Shown: positions 33,774 to 46,500 of the stretch, piece by piece
Layout of the letters: the number at the start of each line of letters is the position of its first letter
How positions within the stretch are numbered: the first letter of the stretch is position 1
NCBI RefSeq assembly: GCF_963675165.1
Contig: NC_087385.1
Location: 2,108,501 to 2,172,500 of the forward strand
Length of the DNA: 64,000 nucleotides
Direction of reading: 5' to 3'
Origin: Halichondria panicea
Lineage: Eukaryota; Porifera; Demospongiae; Suberitida; Halichondriidae
Program-made: the position numbers and the translations under genes
Notes under the pieces: generated by a model
Databases searched by the model: none
Told to the model about the DNA's origin: nothing
Seen by the model: only the letters and a program-made list of their open reading frames with translations

Positions 33774-34304
33774 CCTCGGTGCGCATGCGCAAGTGAGGTA
33801 TACGGTAATGTGTTTGTGTGTGCGTGTGTGTGTGTAGACTGCTATGCTCAAGGATCAATGAATGCAAGTAAGAGTTGCTATAGGCTTCTAGTCATGTTTT
33901 CTTGGATTTTAATTCGTGGATTTGCAAAATAATGCTTCGTTCTCGAGTTATGCCTAGTTTTGCTTATTTGAAATGCCATTGCAGCCTTTTCAGAAGAGCA
34001 TGTAGCCAAACTTGTTTACCGAGTGTTGCTACTCTACGTAGTAGTTAGCTCTGCACTAGAGTGCTAGCTGCAAGAGTGAGAAGAGAGCTGCAATGCTCTT
34101 CTGCTACTATATAGCAGCCATTAATTTTAGTTGAATTTGACATCGATCGTTTTTAACAACAATCATGGTCAATCATTACCCACTCTTTGAGTTTGCATGC
34201 AGCAAATTGAAAAAAATGTTCATCGTGTGTATAAGCTATTAGCTTTATGTTATGTAGCTTTGGCACCTCCACCAAGGCATTAGCACCTACGGTGCTTTGA
34301 TTCA
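33774..34304. mobile_element. ~530-bp insertion in the spacer between copies B and C
   Basis: Relative to the homologous spacer near 30060-30110, this stretch is extra. It begins CCTCGGTGCGCATGCGCAAG and ends ...CTACGGTGCTTTGATTCA, with TTATG on both sides (33769-33773 and 34305-34309). No coding capacity. The element class is unclear; clear terminal inverted repeats were not found. Confidence 0.6.
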
Positions 34305-34784
34305 TTATGGTCATGCAGTGGTCAGTCGCTTTAGTACTACCATAGCATTACATGCAAGCATGCATGAGCAAAACAGTTTAAACCAAGAAAAGGAGTATTT
34401 CCTAATTGTAAGGCACGTTGCCCCCTCCTGAAAAACTCGCACTTCAAAATAATTGCTATCCTTATTGCATGTGTGAATCAGAACCATCTGCAACAAAATA
34501 GGTGGAGTACAATGACAGAATGTGCTATGTTTTAGCTATACACAAATTTGTAACTGGGTGATGAATAGGCTAATATAATTAAAAGTTCAAGGGTGTGCGA
34601 TAGAACTGTATATTGGTCAGCTAATAAGTAATGTAGGGTTCTTCTTTCTCCATTTTTGTGTACGAGTCAAAATTTCTGCATATCAATCATCTACAAAAAG
34701 AGTCAGTCTTGTAATGAGCTTGATTATACGTATGAATACTTACCTTTTTAATTGTTAGTTTTGAGTGCCTATATTAATACTCAT

Positions 34785-37601
34785 TTATTTCTTGAACTCA
34801 CCTTCAACATTACTGTCAAAGACAGGGTTCGATTTTATAACACCTCCTACCACTGGTGGTCCTGCCACATTATAGGATCTCTTCTTTTGACGCAGTTTGT
34901 ACCGCATTACTAATAGTAGCATTAATGTTGACAGAAACAATATTAGAAAAAAAGCACCAATAGCTATAGCAACCACACCACCAATCGTAGCTTTGGTACA
35001 TGGTATTCCAAAAACCAAATTGCACAAATCTTGAGTGACATCAATTGTTGAATTTAGTCTTGAACCACTGGTTAGTCTACAATCAACACCACTGAAACCA
35101 TCTATACATACGCAATGTGTTAAAGAGCCAATTCCTTCAACACAAGTACCATCATTGCGACAAGAGTTTTTATTACAAAATGGGAGATCTAGCTCGCAAT
35201 TTTGTCCAGAAAATCCGTCAACACATTCACAAGTTGTCATTGTTCCCACACCTTCTACACAAATACCACTGTTCATACAAGTTGAATTAGTACAAAACCC
35301 GAGGTCAGTCTTACAAGCGTCTCCTGTGAAACCAATAGCACACATACAAGAGAAAGCTCCATTTCCAAGGCCAGCATCGATACATGTTCCACCATTTATA
35401 CAAGGTCTACCATTACATGGGAACAGAGGTATACCACAGTTAAGACCAGTGTAGTCTGGAGTACAATCACAAGTGTACGCTCCATTAAGTAGGTTGTTAC
35501 AGGTTGCATTACTTAAGCAAGGGGCCTCATCACATTCATTGATATCAACAGCACACGTATATCCTGTGAAACCTGTCAAACAAGTGCAGAAAAATGTATT
35601 GTTCTCCTCTATACACTCACTACTACCAAAGTCACTGCAGGGACCAAATGGAGCAGGACCAAATGAGCAATAATCTATATCGTTCTCGCAAAGGTCACCA
35701 GACCAGCCTGGGTAACAATCGCATGTGAAGCTGTTGATGTCATCTATACACACTCCATTTTGACAGCTAGGACTAGCACTCTCACATTCATTAATATCCG
35801 TTTCACAAAATGCACCAATAAATCCATCGATACAATCACAAGAGAAAATACCAAATCCATCAATACACGTGCCATTGTTACACACTCCTTGGTTTAAGGC
35901 ACACTGATCTATTTCAATCTCACAATTCTCACCAGTAAAGTCAATAGTGCAGTCACACGTGTAGTTTGTAGTGCCAATGTTCTCACAGGTGGCATTGTTA
36001 AGGCAAAGGCTTAGAGCACATGGGTCAAATAATGTCTCACAGAATTGACCTGTGTATGCCAGATGACAGTCACATGTGAAATTGAGTTCTCCACCTGTGT
36101 TTAGTGCTCTGCAAATTCCTTCATTTAGGCAGGTTACATCTTGACAGGGATCTGTGTTGGACAAATGTATAAAGTATACATAGTATTTTTGACGTACATA
36201 CCTGGCGTCCCAGTGATTGTAACAAACAAGGAAGTATCAATATCCGTGGGTACCTCCATAGTACTGTCTGCTAGACTCCCAAATACCACTGCATTCAGAT
36301 TTAGACTGAAAATAGCCAAATTGTCACTGAACAATTGAACAGGAATTGTATCACGAAGAAAGATCTGTTCTTGAATTACAATGAAATTGTTTTGTCTGTC
36401 TAAACTTGCAAGTGATGAACCCTGATAATCCTTTTCTCTAGAACCGCTGTCATATCTAAATATATTCTGAATTGTTTCGGTTTGTGACATTGTCAAAAAT
36501 ATACCCGAAATGCTATCAAAAGCTGTTTCATTCACTATCACTGTGTAATTCAATACTCCTCTACCAACTACAACATCAGCCTCATCGAGAGTCAAATAAT
36601 AGGCTGTGGCATTAGTTACCAGTGTAGATGATGCTGGCCCTGTAATTAAAAAATACTAATGAAAAAATGCATAATTATTAGTGAATGTTATATTTATTTT
36701 GTATCTCACATTGTTGGCAAGTTGCTGTTGTATGATCTCCATAGGAACCAAAGGGGCACACGTCCGTGCAGTGAGCTGTCAATAAGTATTTCGGTGGTTC
36801 ACAGGCTGTTTAGCAGTGAACAGTGGTTTATGTAAGCAATAATTATATAACACTTACGATGTTCATTTATTTCAGGAGTTCTCAAATCAGCCCAAAAGAT
36901 GTGCATTGACTGTACCACTGTGTATCTAATACCAAGGTTGAGAATTATTGTTAACACACACTTTTCAAGAAAGTTTGTTGTCTTACACAAAGTATACTGG
37001 ACCTGAGCCTTTTAGGGGAGCTGTCCATTCAAATGTAACGTTCATTTTATTGCTCCCATTCACATGGGTAACTGCACTGCCTAGGGGGTACTGCGAAGGG
37101 GGTGGTGCAAACAATTATTCATTGTTTAGGTGCCGTAAGAAACTATAATAACTCATACCTGAGCTTGATCACAACTTTGAAAACCATACTCGTTGATGTT
37201 TGAAGAATTAAAAATGCCGGTAACATTGTCAGGAAACCTGATCTTTCTTGCTTGAATTAGAAAGCCCTTGAAACTCACCGAATTGGAATTGTTGGCTTGT
37301 AGTATCACTGTGTGTGTGTTGTGAAATTATTTTGCATAGCTACATTTAGTGTTCCTATAATTATAATAATTATGTTAATACCTGTGTAAGTGACCCCAGG
37401 CACATATTGAAGTACACCGCTTGGAGTAAGAAATTCTTCGATATCTAGTTCATATGGGTTTGTTTCCGCTGGTTGTGATGAAGCTCCATCGTGGTTTGGC
37501 TGTAAGCTAGAACAAGCTTCAGGTGGAGCTCCTGATGAATAGCCATCACTTTGTTGCATTAGTGCAGCAATTAGACTGAGTATAATAATGAGTTGATTCA
37601 T
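34785..37601 (-). CDS. Reeler-EGF transmembrane protein, copy C (intact, 9 EGF repeats)
   Basis: Exons: 37601-37382, 37307-37159, 37090-36987, 36925-36858, 36805-36710, 36639-36202, 36151-34785. Phases are consistent throughout, giving about 813 residues. Order: signal peptide MNQLIIILSLIAALMQQSDG; Reeler domain (YSSGAPPEACSSLQPNH to VQSMHIFWADL, about 21-180); Cys-rich segment with CTDVCPFGSYGDHT; unknown ~145-residue domain starting LTLDEADVVVGRGVLNYTV; nine EGF-like repeats, several with calcium-binding type DINEC starts; TM VVAIAIGAFFLILFLSTLML; tail LRQKKRSYNVAGPPVV with NPVF. The tail could end in FKK by read-through, or at a small exon if GTGAG at 34801 is used. The likely role is cell-surface adhesion or recognition; the partner is unknown. 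Confidence 0.9.
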
Positions 37602-38879
37602 CTTTTCAGAAACTGTGTTGCTATATAATTCTTGGTTAGCTATAATTTCTGTATGACCTGAGAATAACACAATTGCATCTGTTGTGTGGTGTGCAGTGAA
37701 CCTAAACAATGTTTTCCCTTGTGAAATGTCTGTTTAGATGCAGTGAAATGTTTATTTTGTCCTTGGCGCTTATAAACAATTAACTCGGCTAAAAATCTGG
37801 AATTGTACAAACTCAGTGACACTTTGCATTGACTGTACCACTGTGTATCTAATAGCAAGTTGATTTTGACACACACTTGCAATAATTAAAATTTGTTGTT
37901 TGTCTTACACAAAGTATACTGGACCTGAGCCTTCCGAGGGAGTAATCATTCAACAGTAATGTTCATCTTACTGCTCCCGGCATTCACATGCTTAACTCCA
38001 CTGCGAGGGGCACTGCAGGGTGGTGTAATTAAATTTTGTGTTTGTCTTACCAGAGCTTGATCACAGTTTTGAAGATCATCGTTGTTGTTTGAGGAATGAA
38101 AAATTCCGGTAACACTATTGTCAGGAAACCTGATATTTCTTGCCTGAAACTTAATTGGCTTGTAGTATGACTGTGTGCGTGGTGTGAAATAATTGCACAT
38201 TAATTTTAGTTACATAGCTAGATCTACATGTACTATTCTTACAATAATACCTGGAGCAAGAAATTTAGCTCAGAATTAAGGATTTGTTTCCGCTGCTGGT
38301 GTGATGGAGTTGGCAGTGAGGTAGAGCTCCCGACGAATAGGTTATTTTTGCACTATAGTGTAGCAATTACCTCGTGTACAATAATTAGTTGACAGACTAT
38401 AATAATTATAGGGTAGCTTTAATTTTTCTATAATTATGGCCAGAGAATAACACAATCACATGTGTGGTAGTGTGCAGTGAACCTAAACAATGTTTTCATT
38501 TGTGGAATAGTTGATGATTTATGTGGAAATGCAGGAAACTGTTTTATTTTGTCATGTTGTTCGAAAACCTGTAACTGCAAGAACTGTACCTAGATAACTA
38601 ACTATGTGCTTTATATATAAACACTCGAGGTGAAGCCTCTATTTTGCCAACTACACTGTGTACATAAGTAGAGTTTGTTGGGTATGTATCCTGAGCAACC
38701 TTACAATGCTCAATAGTAAGTCATGGAACAGTCGTATTTGATAGAGTAAGTGCATAAGTTTAGTTCGATATAATTATTGCGTTGTTCATAGTTGCTTCAT
38801 TCTTGTGTGTACAAGTCAAGGTTTCTGTTTATCATTTTTTTTTATTTTATAATAATTCAGCATATAGCATAGGATATAC
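37602..38879 (-). pseudogene. 5' flank of copy C and a decayed Reeler exon set
   Basis: Upstream of copy C, pieces of Reeler exons 4, 3, 2 and 1 appear again in gene order (about 37820-38345) with deletions and stops: AAGTATACTGGACCTGAGCC near 37915, then AGAGCTTGATCACAGTTTTG near 38043. Comparable relics lie upstream of copies D and F. The motif GTGCAGTGAACCTAAACAAT occurs at 37691 and 38472, next to the real and the relic first exon. The rest, to 38879, is duplicated flank shared with 48920-49390 and 60200-60700. Confidence 0.75.
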
Positions 38880-39244
38880 ACAATTAGCTAGTAGCTAGAT
38901 GTAAAGTGCATCCTAAACAGAAAATATTTAAACACACTGACAGTAACAATACCTTCTATATTGTACTTACTAACAAGTTTATTCCATAAAGTTACAGTGT
39001 GTGAGAAGAATGAGTACTGGTACATTGATGTTCGAAATCTAATTGGTACCAGGGAGAGCCCATTAACTGAACGGCTATTGTAGATAATCTCTCTTCTTTC
39101 AACCGATGGGTTGGGAAAGTCTATCATGTCATGTACAATTTTGTACAAGTGGCACATTCTTGCAACTACTCTTCTTGTCTCCAGACTTGTAAGTCTGGAG
39201 ACAAGACTCTCTATCATCTGATATCTGCTGCACAAAATAATCAT
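38880..39244 (-). mobile_element. LINE (non-LTR) reverse-transcriptase C-terminal remnant
   Basis: A 118-codon frame with the typical end of metazoan LINE ORF2 proteins: ETRRVVARMCHLYKIVHDMI, then YQYSFFSHTVTLWNKL. Only the 3' end remains, as expected of a 5'-truncated insertion. It overlaps a 22-base palindrome (CTCCAGACTTGTAAGTCTGG...) at about 39180-39201. The enzyme core is absent. Confidence 0.75.
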
Positions 39245-39359
39245 AATTGAGCTCTATATTTCAGAACATTTACCTTTGTATTCCCTTGATTCTAAGTGGA
39301 TGTCATGACGTACAAATCAAACTCAATTTATAAATTTTATTGTGTTCACTTTCAACATT

Positions 39360-39760
39360 GCTGCGAAAAAGGGTTTGATAATTATCATAAAATCACCTAC
39401 CATTGGAGATCCTGCCACATTATAGGTTGTTTTTCTATTGATGCAGTTTGTACCACAATATTAGAAACAAGTAAGAAAGCACCAATAGCTATAGAACCAC
39501 ACTAGCAATCGTATCTTTAGTACATGATAATTCAATATACCAAACTGCACAATGGTGGAATTTAGTCCTGAACCACTGAGTCTGCAGTACGTCAACACCA
39601 CTGAAACCATCTGGACATACACAATGTGTTATAGAGCCAATTCCTTCGACACAAGTGCCAGCATTTTGGCATTGATAAGCGGGTTCTTTATCACAGAAAT
39701 TATTATCACTTTGGCACTGATCCCCACTGTAACCATCAGCACATGCAGTGGCGTGTATAA
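39360..39760 (-). pseudogene. Relic of a Reeler-EGF 3' end (last EGFs and TM)
   Basis: Contains NFCDKEPAYQCQNAGTCVEG, HCVCPDGFSGVD and a shredded TM/tail region (TCCTGCCACATTATAGGTTG on the plus strand near 39409). Frame shifts and deletions remove parts of the juxtamembrane segment and TM. It marks a further, mostly lost, gene copy between C and D. Confidence 0.8.
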
Positions 39761-39898
39761 CCGGCCAGGGACTTAGGTGGCTTGAGCACCTCTCTGGCCT
39801 CCCAGACAACCATGGAACTAATCTATCATCAGCACTGGTCTAGCTACTAACTGTGCAGCTCTATTGACTTTTATAATGCAAAGTACATTGTCAACGCA

Positions 39899-40078
39899 TA
39901 GTGGAGGATCTTCAGGGTCAAAAGGCCTTAATCATAAACCTGCTTCTGGAGAATTTTAATTGAATTCCACTCATCTACTCTTTTTTAGTATCTCCAATTC
40001 ACGTGGAGCGAGCTGAGTAGAAAGTCCTCCGGAAGCAGCTTTATGATTAAAATCTTTTGACCCTGACGATCCTCCTCT
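39899..40078. mobile_element. Foldback element with ~55-base inverted arms
   Basis: The left arm, beginning GTGGAGGATCTTCAGGGTCA, is repeated inverted at the right, ending TGACCCTGACGATCCTCC. The arms have scattered mismatches. No coding potential. It sits between the EGF relic and the retrotransposon remnant. Confidence 0.65.
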
Positions 40079-41277
40079 GGGCAACGCTAGCTCAAGCCAT
40101 GACCACGCCCAATTGAGCATGCGCAATGAGCATTGGCAGTAGATATATTATGCAGTGACATCGCAATTTGTCGGCCACGCCGTGCGGCCGTGCGCGCAGC
40201 CCTGTTGTCGGAGAGTGAGCGAGCGGTCCCTCGTGTAGGATGCCCCCCCCAAACCGCCCTCAGAAACATAAACTGTACCCACCACTCCAAAGTCCTAATC
40301 AACACCTACCGACAAGATATCAACCTGTTTATTGGTGGAGAAATGTTACTATCACAAGAGGGGACCCAATTTCTATGGCCATAGCCACAAACCCCATCAT
40401 CTATAAGCTAAGATCTGAGCACACCAAATTAACGAGTATAGTTTGCCAACTATACCTCAGCATCTGGTGACCTTCACAGCCTAAGAAGATTCTCGCCATT
40501 GGCTCAGACTACGAAATGCTTCCAAAACGTGGCTTGTGGTGAAAGATGAGAAAGCGAATGAGGTGTTTGGAAACATTGAAGTCCGTATATCTGCCTCGGC
40601 TCAGCAATTGGAATGCAGTTTTTCCAGGAAACCTACGTCCAACATATATACTTGGGTAGAAGAAATTAAACGACTCTCTTCAATAGGCATTACCTAACCA
40701 CATAGCGCATTTTCTGTTTTACACATGGTTTCGCTAGCTGATGGACGTATTTGTCTCGAACCACCTCAAGCATCGCTAATCTCCTTAAGCCACTCAAAGA
40801 AACTAGACAGCTCCCAGCTCGTCATGGGTATCGCAAATCCATGCGAAACAAGCTCCTGCCAGTTCACCATGAGCGAGTCGATCTCAGCACCACAGTCAGT
40901 TTGATACTTGACCGTATACGAACATACATTGAAGTATGAGCAAGGAACAATGCAAAAATTCCGCTGGCAGATGGAGGGCAGAACAGCAACGGTGAATTGA
41001 ATGAACAACTACCAAACAATCTGAGGAAAACCGTCGGAGTATGCTCGGAGAAAGGTATACCTCAAGCTAGGTAACAGCTCTGCTAATCACAGAGCATGGT
41101 TTCATATGTGCCTTTAGAGATGCTCTTTGTCTCCGATATGATTGGCGACCTCAGAACCTACCTTCTCACTGTGTCTGTGGATAGCACTTCACAGTAGAGC
41201 ATGCACTCAGCTGCTCTAGGGTGAGGATTTCCAAACAATGAAATATGTAACATTACAGCAACTCTACAGCATGTGAC

Positions 41278-41812
41278 CATAGATAGAGTAGAAGAGGGAT
41301 TGGAAACGGAAGTACCCTCGAAGTACCATCCGTGTATCTCCGCGGTTTAATCGAGGCTTACTTTTTAACACGAGGGCTAAACATGAATAATTCATGAGAA
41401 TTGTTTTTTCTCTGTATAAAGAAGTCCACGAGCAGTTCTGCTGCTAAACATCAACTTTCTCTAATACTTGAGGCCATTTGGGACACAGGACACTATTTAG
41501 TTACAAAGCCTTAGCTATATCAAAGGTACTATAGGAACACAAGCATGAAAAAGCGCTCTGTGTACCTCTAGCTACTTCACGACAATCTAGATTATATTTT
41601 CTTTGTTTCCAATTGATACCTACTATCAGGGGGCATGTGATTCAGTAATGGGGGTAGCTCTGAGATGTATGCTTTGTACACAATAAGTTTCCCGGGCTTT
41701 TGCGGGAGTTATGAGGAGATACACGGATGGTCCCAGAGCCACTACGTAGACTTCATTGTAAAACATCACGTGAATCACTTCCGTTTCCAATCCCTCTTCT
41801 ACTCTATCTATG
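41278..41812. mobile_element. 535-bp TIR element, family CATAGATAG, with 7-bp target duplication
   Basis: Second full copy of the element at 19571-20083. The ends are CATAGATAGAGTAGAAGAGG and its complement. ATGTGAC flanks it on both sides (41271-41277, 41813-41819). Removing it and one duplication restores the retrotransposon frame around LQP-TDEQ, as seen in the uninterrupted copy near 61430. Confidence 0.9.
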
Positions 41813-41910
41813 ATGTGACAGATGAGCAATTACAACTCAGGGAAACCAACCATGAGGATGGCACTCGCCTTGATGTTGTTGCCCAGAGCTTCTGGAGCGA
41901 TAGGCAGAGT

Positions 41911-42632
41911 CCAAGGCCGTAGACAGCGGGGGGGCTGTCTACTACTGCATTCCAAAATTATTGATCTGCACATGCCCAATGAGATGTGGGAAAGGCTATC
42001 TGATGCGCATGCTGGCTGCTGAGTAGGCCTATGCAAATTTTTTAACCTATTAATCAAATTATTTATTCTCACTTGATCAGCCTATTATTCAAATTGATTA
42101 CACCTATTATTAAACATACCCAGCAGCGAAATAAAACACCTATACATTATATAGCACCAAAAATGGGATTAAGTCATTACTTTTTAATTTTCAGCAGCGA
42201 AATGACACAAAAAATGTGGTTTCAACATTGTGGACTAACAATCACAGATTTACTGCCATGTAAATGTGGGCGTGTTCTGAGCTACTGCGTATGTGCAATT
42301 CAATGAATATTATTAAACTATTTTCACAGTGCTTATTATTCAATTCGTAAAAAAGACTGCCTATTATTCAAAAAATTATTCCGGAATATTTGGCACAGGC
42401 CTACTGCTGAGAATAAGTTATGACCTGTAAAATTCTGAGCTCCACTGCGCCTCTGGGAATCAGGCACCTTCCTATAGTTCAAGCTACCTTGTTTTAGTTG
42501 CTCTAAGTTGGCCCGTGCCACAGCAACTTGTTGGAAGTTGCAATACTCAGAGGATATGAAATAAGATGCAGTTGACCTTTTTTTCAGCTGTTATTTTGCC
42601 ACCCCTGCAAACCTAAGCTATCTACGGCTCTC
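41911..42632. mobile_element. TIR element carrying a second TIR element inside
   Basis: Ends CCAAGGCCGTAGACAGC and GCTATCTACGGCTCTC are inverted, with CAGAGT duplicated at both sides (41905-41910, 42633-42638). It interrupts the retrotransposon remnant. It is itself interrupted by the 42023-42404 element. No transposase was seen. Confidence 0.7.
42023..42404. mobile_element. 382-bp inner TIR element
   Basis: Starts GTAGGCCTATGC and ends GGCACAGGCCTAC, inverted with a small mismatch. TGCTGA occurs on both sides (42017-42022, 42405-42410). The interior repeats CCTATTATTCAA-like words. The TIR style is reminiscent of hAT elements, but the duplication seen is only 6 bases. Confidence 0.7.
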
Positions 42633-42900
42633 CAGAGTGTTATGTCAGGGTTTTTGACCAGTACACACCTACCTATATCGCTGCTCCACCATGGTCCAGA
42701 GCTACAGAGACGGAGCTAGCCTCCTTCACAAGGCCTAATTAGCCTCTCTTCGAGGAAGAGCGGCCTGGGATCAAGGCTAAGACGGAGCATACAAACAGCG
42801 TGTGAGAGAAATTGAACATGGCTCGTTTTCACCGTTGGTTTTCTCTGCTGCTGGAGGGATGGGTCCGACAGCAGGGATTGTGTACAGCTGTGATGTGCAG

Positions 42901-43572
42901 TGAACCAAAACAATGTTTTCCCTTGTGGAATAGCTGTATGCTGCGAGCTGTCTGTTATTGTTTGCAAACAAGAATCTGGAACTGCACACATTTTGGGAAT
43001 CTCAAAACTGAACCCAGTAGATTATGTGTGCTTTACTGTTATAATTGTGAGTCATCGAAGTTAAATTTACCTTCTAGTTAATTAACAATCACTCGAGGTG
43101 AAGTCTCTAGAACTGCACTGTCACTATATATACTTCTTTTGACGCAGTTTGCACCACAATATGTTATCGAAACAATATTACGAAACAACTCGTACTTCAA
43201 AATAATTGCTATCCCAATTTGCATGTGTGTATCACCTGCAACAAAATGGGTGATTACAATGACAGAATGTGTACTATGTTTTATACACACCAAATTGTAA
43301 ATAGATTAACATAAAAGTTCGATGGTGTGTGATAGAAATAAGAACTGCAGCATTGGTGAGCTAATAAGTATAAGTAATGTAGGGTTCTTCATTATCCATT
43401 TTTGTGTACGAGTCAAAGTTTCTGCATATCAATCATCTACAAAAAAGAATCAGTCTTGTAATGAGCTCGATTTTACGTATGAATACTTACCTTTTTGATA
43501 TCTTTTTGATATTTTGGTTTTGAGCGCCTATAATTATTAGTACAAACTATAATTATACTTAATGACTCCATT
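42901..43572. other. Duplicated 3' flank of copy D
   Basis: Nearly identical to 51880-52480, where it is followed by the R1 insertion and then copy F. It contains the GTGCAGTGAACC motif (42895) and a scrap of the tail/TM exon (TTTTGACGCAGTTTGCACCA near 43136). There is also a possible tail-exon donor near 43490. No gene of its own. Confidence 0.6.
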
Positions 43573-46500
43573 TTATTTCTTGAACTTACCTTCAACGTTA
43601 CTCTCATAGGTAGGGTTCGATATCATGACACCTCCTACCACTGGTGGTCCTGCCACATTATAAATTCTCTTCTTTTGACAAAGTTTGCACCACAATACTA
43701 ATAGTAGCATTAATGTTGCCAGAAACAATATTAGCAAGAAAGCACCAATAGCTATAGCAACCACACCACCAATCGTAGCTTTGGTACATGATATTCCAAA
43801 AACCAAATTGCACAAATCTTGAGTAACATTGATAGAATTTAGTCCTGAAAGTCTGCAGTCAACACCACTGAAACCATCTAGACATACGCAATGTGTTATA
43901 GAGCCAATTCCTTCGACACAAGTGCCATCATTTTGGCATCGATAAGTAGGTGCTTTATCACAGAAATTATCGTCACTTTGGCACCGATCCCCACTGAACC
44001 CATCCATGCAGTCGCAGCTGGTCTCAGTTCCAAAGCCCTCAATACAGCTGCCATTGTTCGTACAATTAACACCCAATTCCTTGTCACAAAAGTTGTCATC
44101 ATTATCACAACGATCTCCACTAAAACCCAAAGAGCAGTTGCAAAAATTTGTTAGTCCGAATCCTTCGATGCATATCCCATCATTAAAGCAGGAGGTTTCT
44201 TTGCAGAAATTTAAATCAGTTTCACAATGGCTACCTGTAAAACCAGCAAGGCAAGAACAGCTAAACATTGGGCCGAATTCCTCTACACATGTTCCATTGT
44301 TCTCACAACTATTACTAGTGCAGGCAAAGAAAACTGTGTCGTCCTGATCGCAAACACTCCCAGAGAAACCATTTGGACAAATACAACTCATTTTTGTTCC
44401 TGTTCCATCGACACATGTACCTTCATTTGCACAAGTGTTTGGCTCACAATAATCAAGATCGACCTCACAAACATTACCAGTGAATCCATCCATGCAGTCG
44501 CAGCTACTCTCAGTTCCAAAGCCCTCAATACAGCTCCCGTTGTTCGTACAGTTAACAGCCAAGTCTGTACCACAAAAGTTGTCATCATTTTCACAATGAT
44601 CTCCACTAAAACCAAAGGAGCAGTTACAAAAGGTTGTTAGTCCAAATCCTTCAATGCATATCCCATCATTAAAACAAAAAGTGGCTTCGCAAAAATTTAA
44701 ATCAGTTTCACATCGGCTACCCAAAAAACCAGCAAGGCAGGAACAGCTAATCATTGGGCCGAATTCCTCTACACATGTTCCATTGTTCTCACAACTTTTA
44801 CTGGTGCAGGCAAAGAAAGATAAATCGTCTTGATCGCAAACATTCCCAGAGAAACCATTTGGACAAATGCAACTGATTCTTGATCCTTCTCCCTCGATAC
44901 AAGTGCCTTCATTTGCACAAATGATTGGCTCACAGAAATCAAGATCAGTCTCACAAACATCACCAGTGAATCCATCCATGCAGTCGCAGCTAGTTTCAGT
45001 TCCAAAGCCCTCAATACAGCTCCCGTTGTTCGTACAGTTAACAGCCAAGTCTGTACCACAAAAGTTGTCATCATTTTCACAATGATCTCCACTAAAACCA
45101 AACGAGCAGTTACAAAACGTCGTTAGTCCGAATCCTTCAATGCACATCCCATCATTAAAGCAGAAGGTGGCTTCGCAGAAATTTAAATCAGTTTCACATC
45201 GGCTCCCCAAAAATCCATCAAGGCAAGAACAGCTAAACATTGGGCCGAACTTCTCCACACAGGTTCCATTATTCTCACAGCTAATACCAGTACAGGCAAA
45301 GAAAGCTGTGTCGTCCTGGTCGCAAACGTTCCCAGAATAACCATCCGAACAAATGCAACTGATTCTTGATCCTTCTCCCTCGATACAAGTGCCTTCATTT
45401 GCACAAGTGGTTGGCTGACAGTAATCAAGATCGATGTCACATCTTGGACCATCAAAGCCGTCATTACACCCACAAGAAATAGGCTCACCATTGGTTTCAG
45501 AACAGTTTCCATTAAAGCTGCAGCTATTCTCAAGACAAATTTCTGTTTCACACTGAATTCCACGATGGTTAATAGTACAGTTACAGGAAATATGGATACC
45601 AATACCTTCAACACATGCTCCACCATTGCGACAAGAGTCCTGGTCACAAAATGGGAGATCCAGCTCACAATTTTGACCGGAAAATCCTTCAATACATTCA
45701 CATGTTGTCATTGTTCCCACACCTTCAACACAAACACCACTGTTCATACAAGTTGAATCAGTACAAAACTCGAGGTCAGTTTGACAAGCATCTCCTGTGA
45801 AACCAATACCACACTCACAAGAGAAAGCTCCATTTCCAAGGCCAGCATCAATACAAGTACCACCATTCATACAAGGTCTACCATTACATGGGAACAAAGG
45901 TATACCACAGTTAAGACCGGTGTAGTCTGGGGTACAATCACAAGTGTAGGCTCCATAAAATAGGTTGTTACAGGTTGCGTTATTCAAGCAAGGGGCCTCA
46001 TCACATTCATTGATATCAACAGCACACGTATATCCTATGAAACCCGTCAAACAAGTGCAGGAAAATGTTATGTTTCCATCGATACACGCATTACTACCAA
46101 AGTCACTGCAAGGACCAAACGGAGCTGGACCAAATGAGCAATAATCTATATCGTTCTCGCATAGGCCACCAGACCAGCCTGGGTAACAATTGCATGTGAA
46201 GCTGTTGATGTCATCTATACACACTCCATTTTGACAACTGGGACTAGCACTCTCACATTCATTAATTTCAGTTTCACAAAATTCTCCAATAAATCCATCG
46301 ATGCAATCACAAAAGAAAATACCAAATCCATCGATACACGTGCCATTGTTACACACTCCTTGGTTTAAGGCACACTGATCTATTTCAATCTCACAATTCT
46401 CACCAGTAAAGTCAATAGTGCAGTTGCATGTGTAGTTTGTAGTGCCAATGTTCTCACAGGTGGCATTGTTAAGGCAAAGGCTTAGAGCACATGGGTTGAA

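Larger units (their letters stand above)
40200..42900 (+). mobile_element. Degenerate non-LTR retrotransposon (RT to C-terminal zinc region), with nested insertions
   Basis: Frame-broken pieces appear in order: reverse-transcriptase-like NTYRQDINLFIGGEMLLSQE (about 40300), the region after the active site, a Cys/His stretch (SHCVCG, EHALSC in better copies; about 41100-41250), TDEQLQLRETNHEDGTRLDV (about 41819-41880) and YKQRVREIEHGSFSPLVFS (about 42780-42840). The complete element is not here. Two inserted elements, 41278-41812 and 41911-42632, split it cleanly. Related fragments lie at 49760-50400, 51718-51880 and 61020-61640. Confidence 0.75.
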
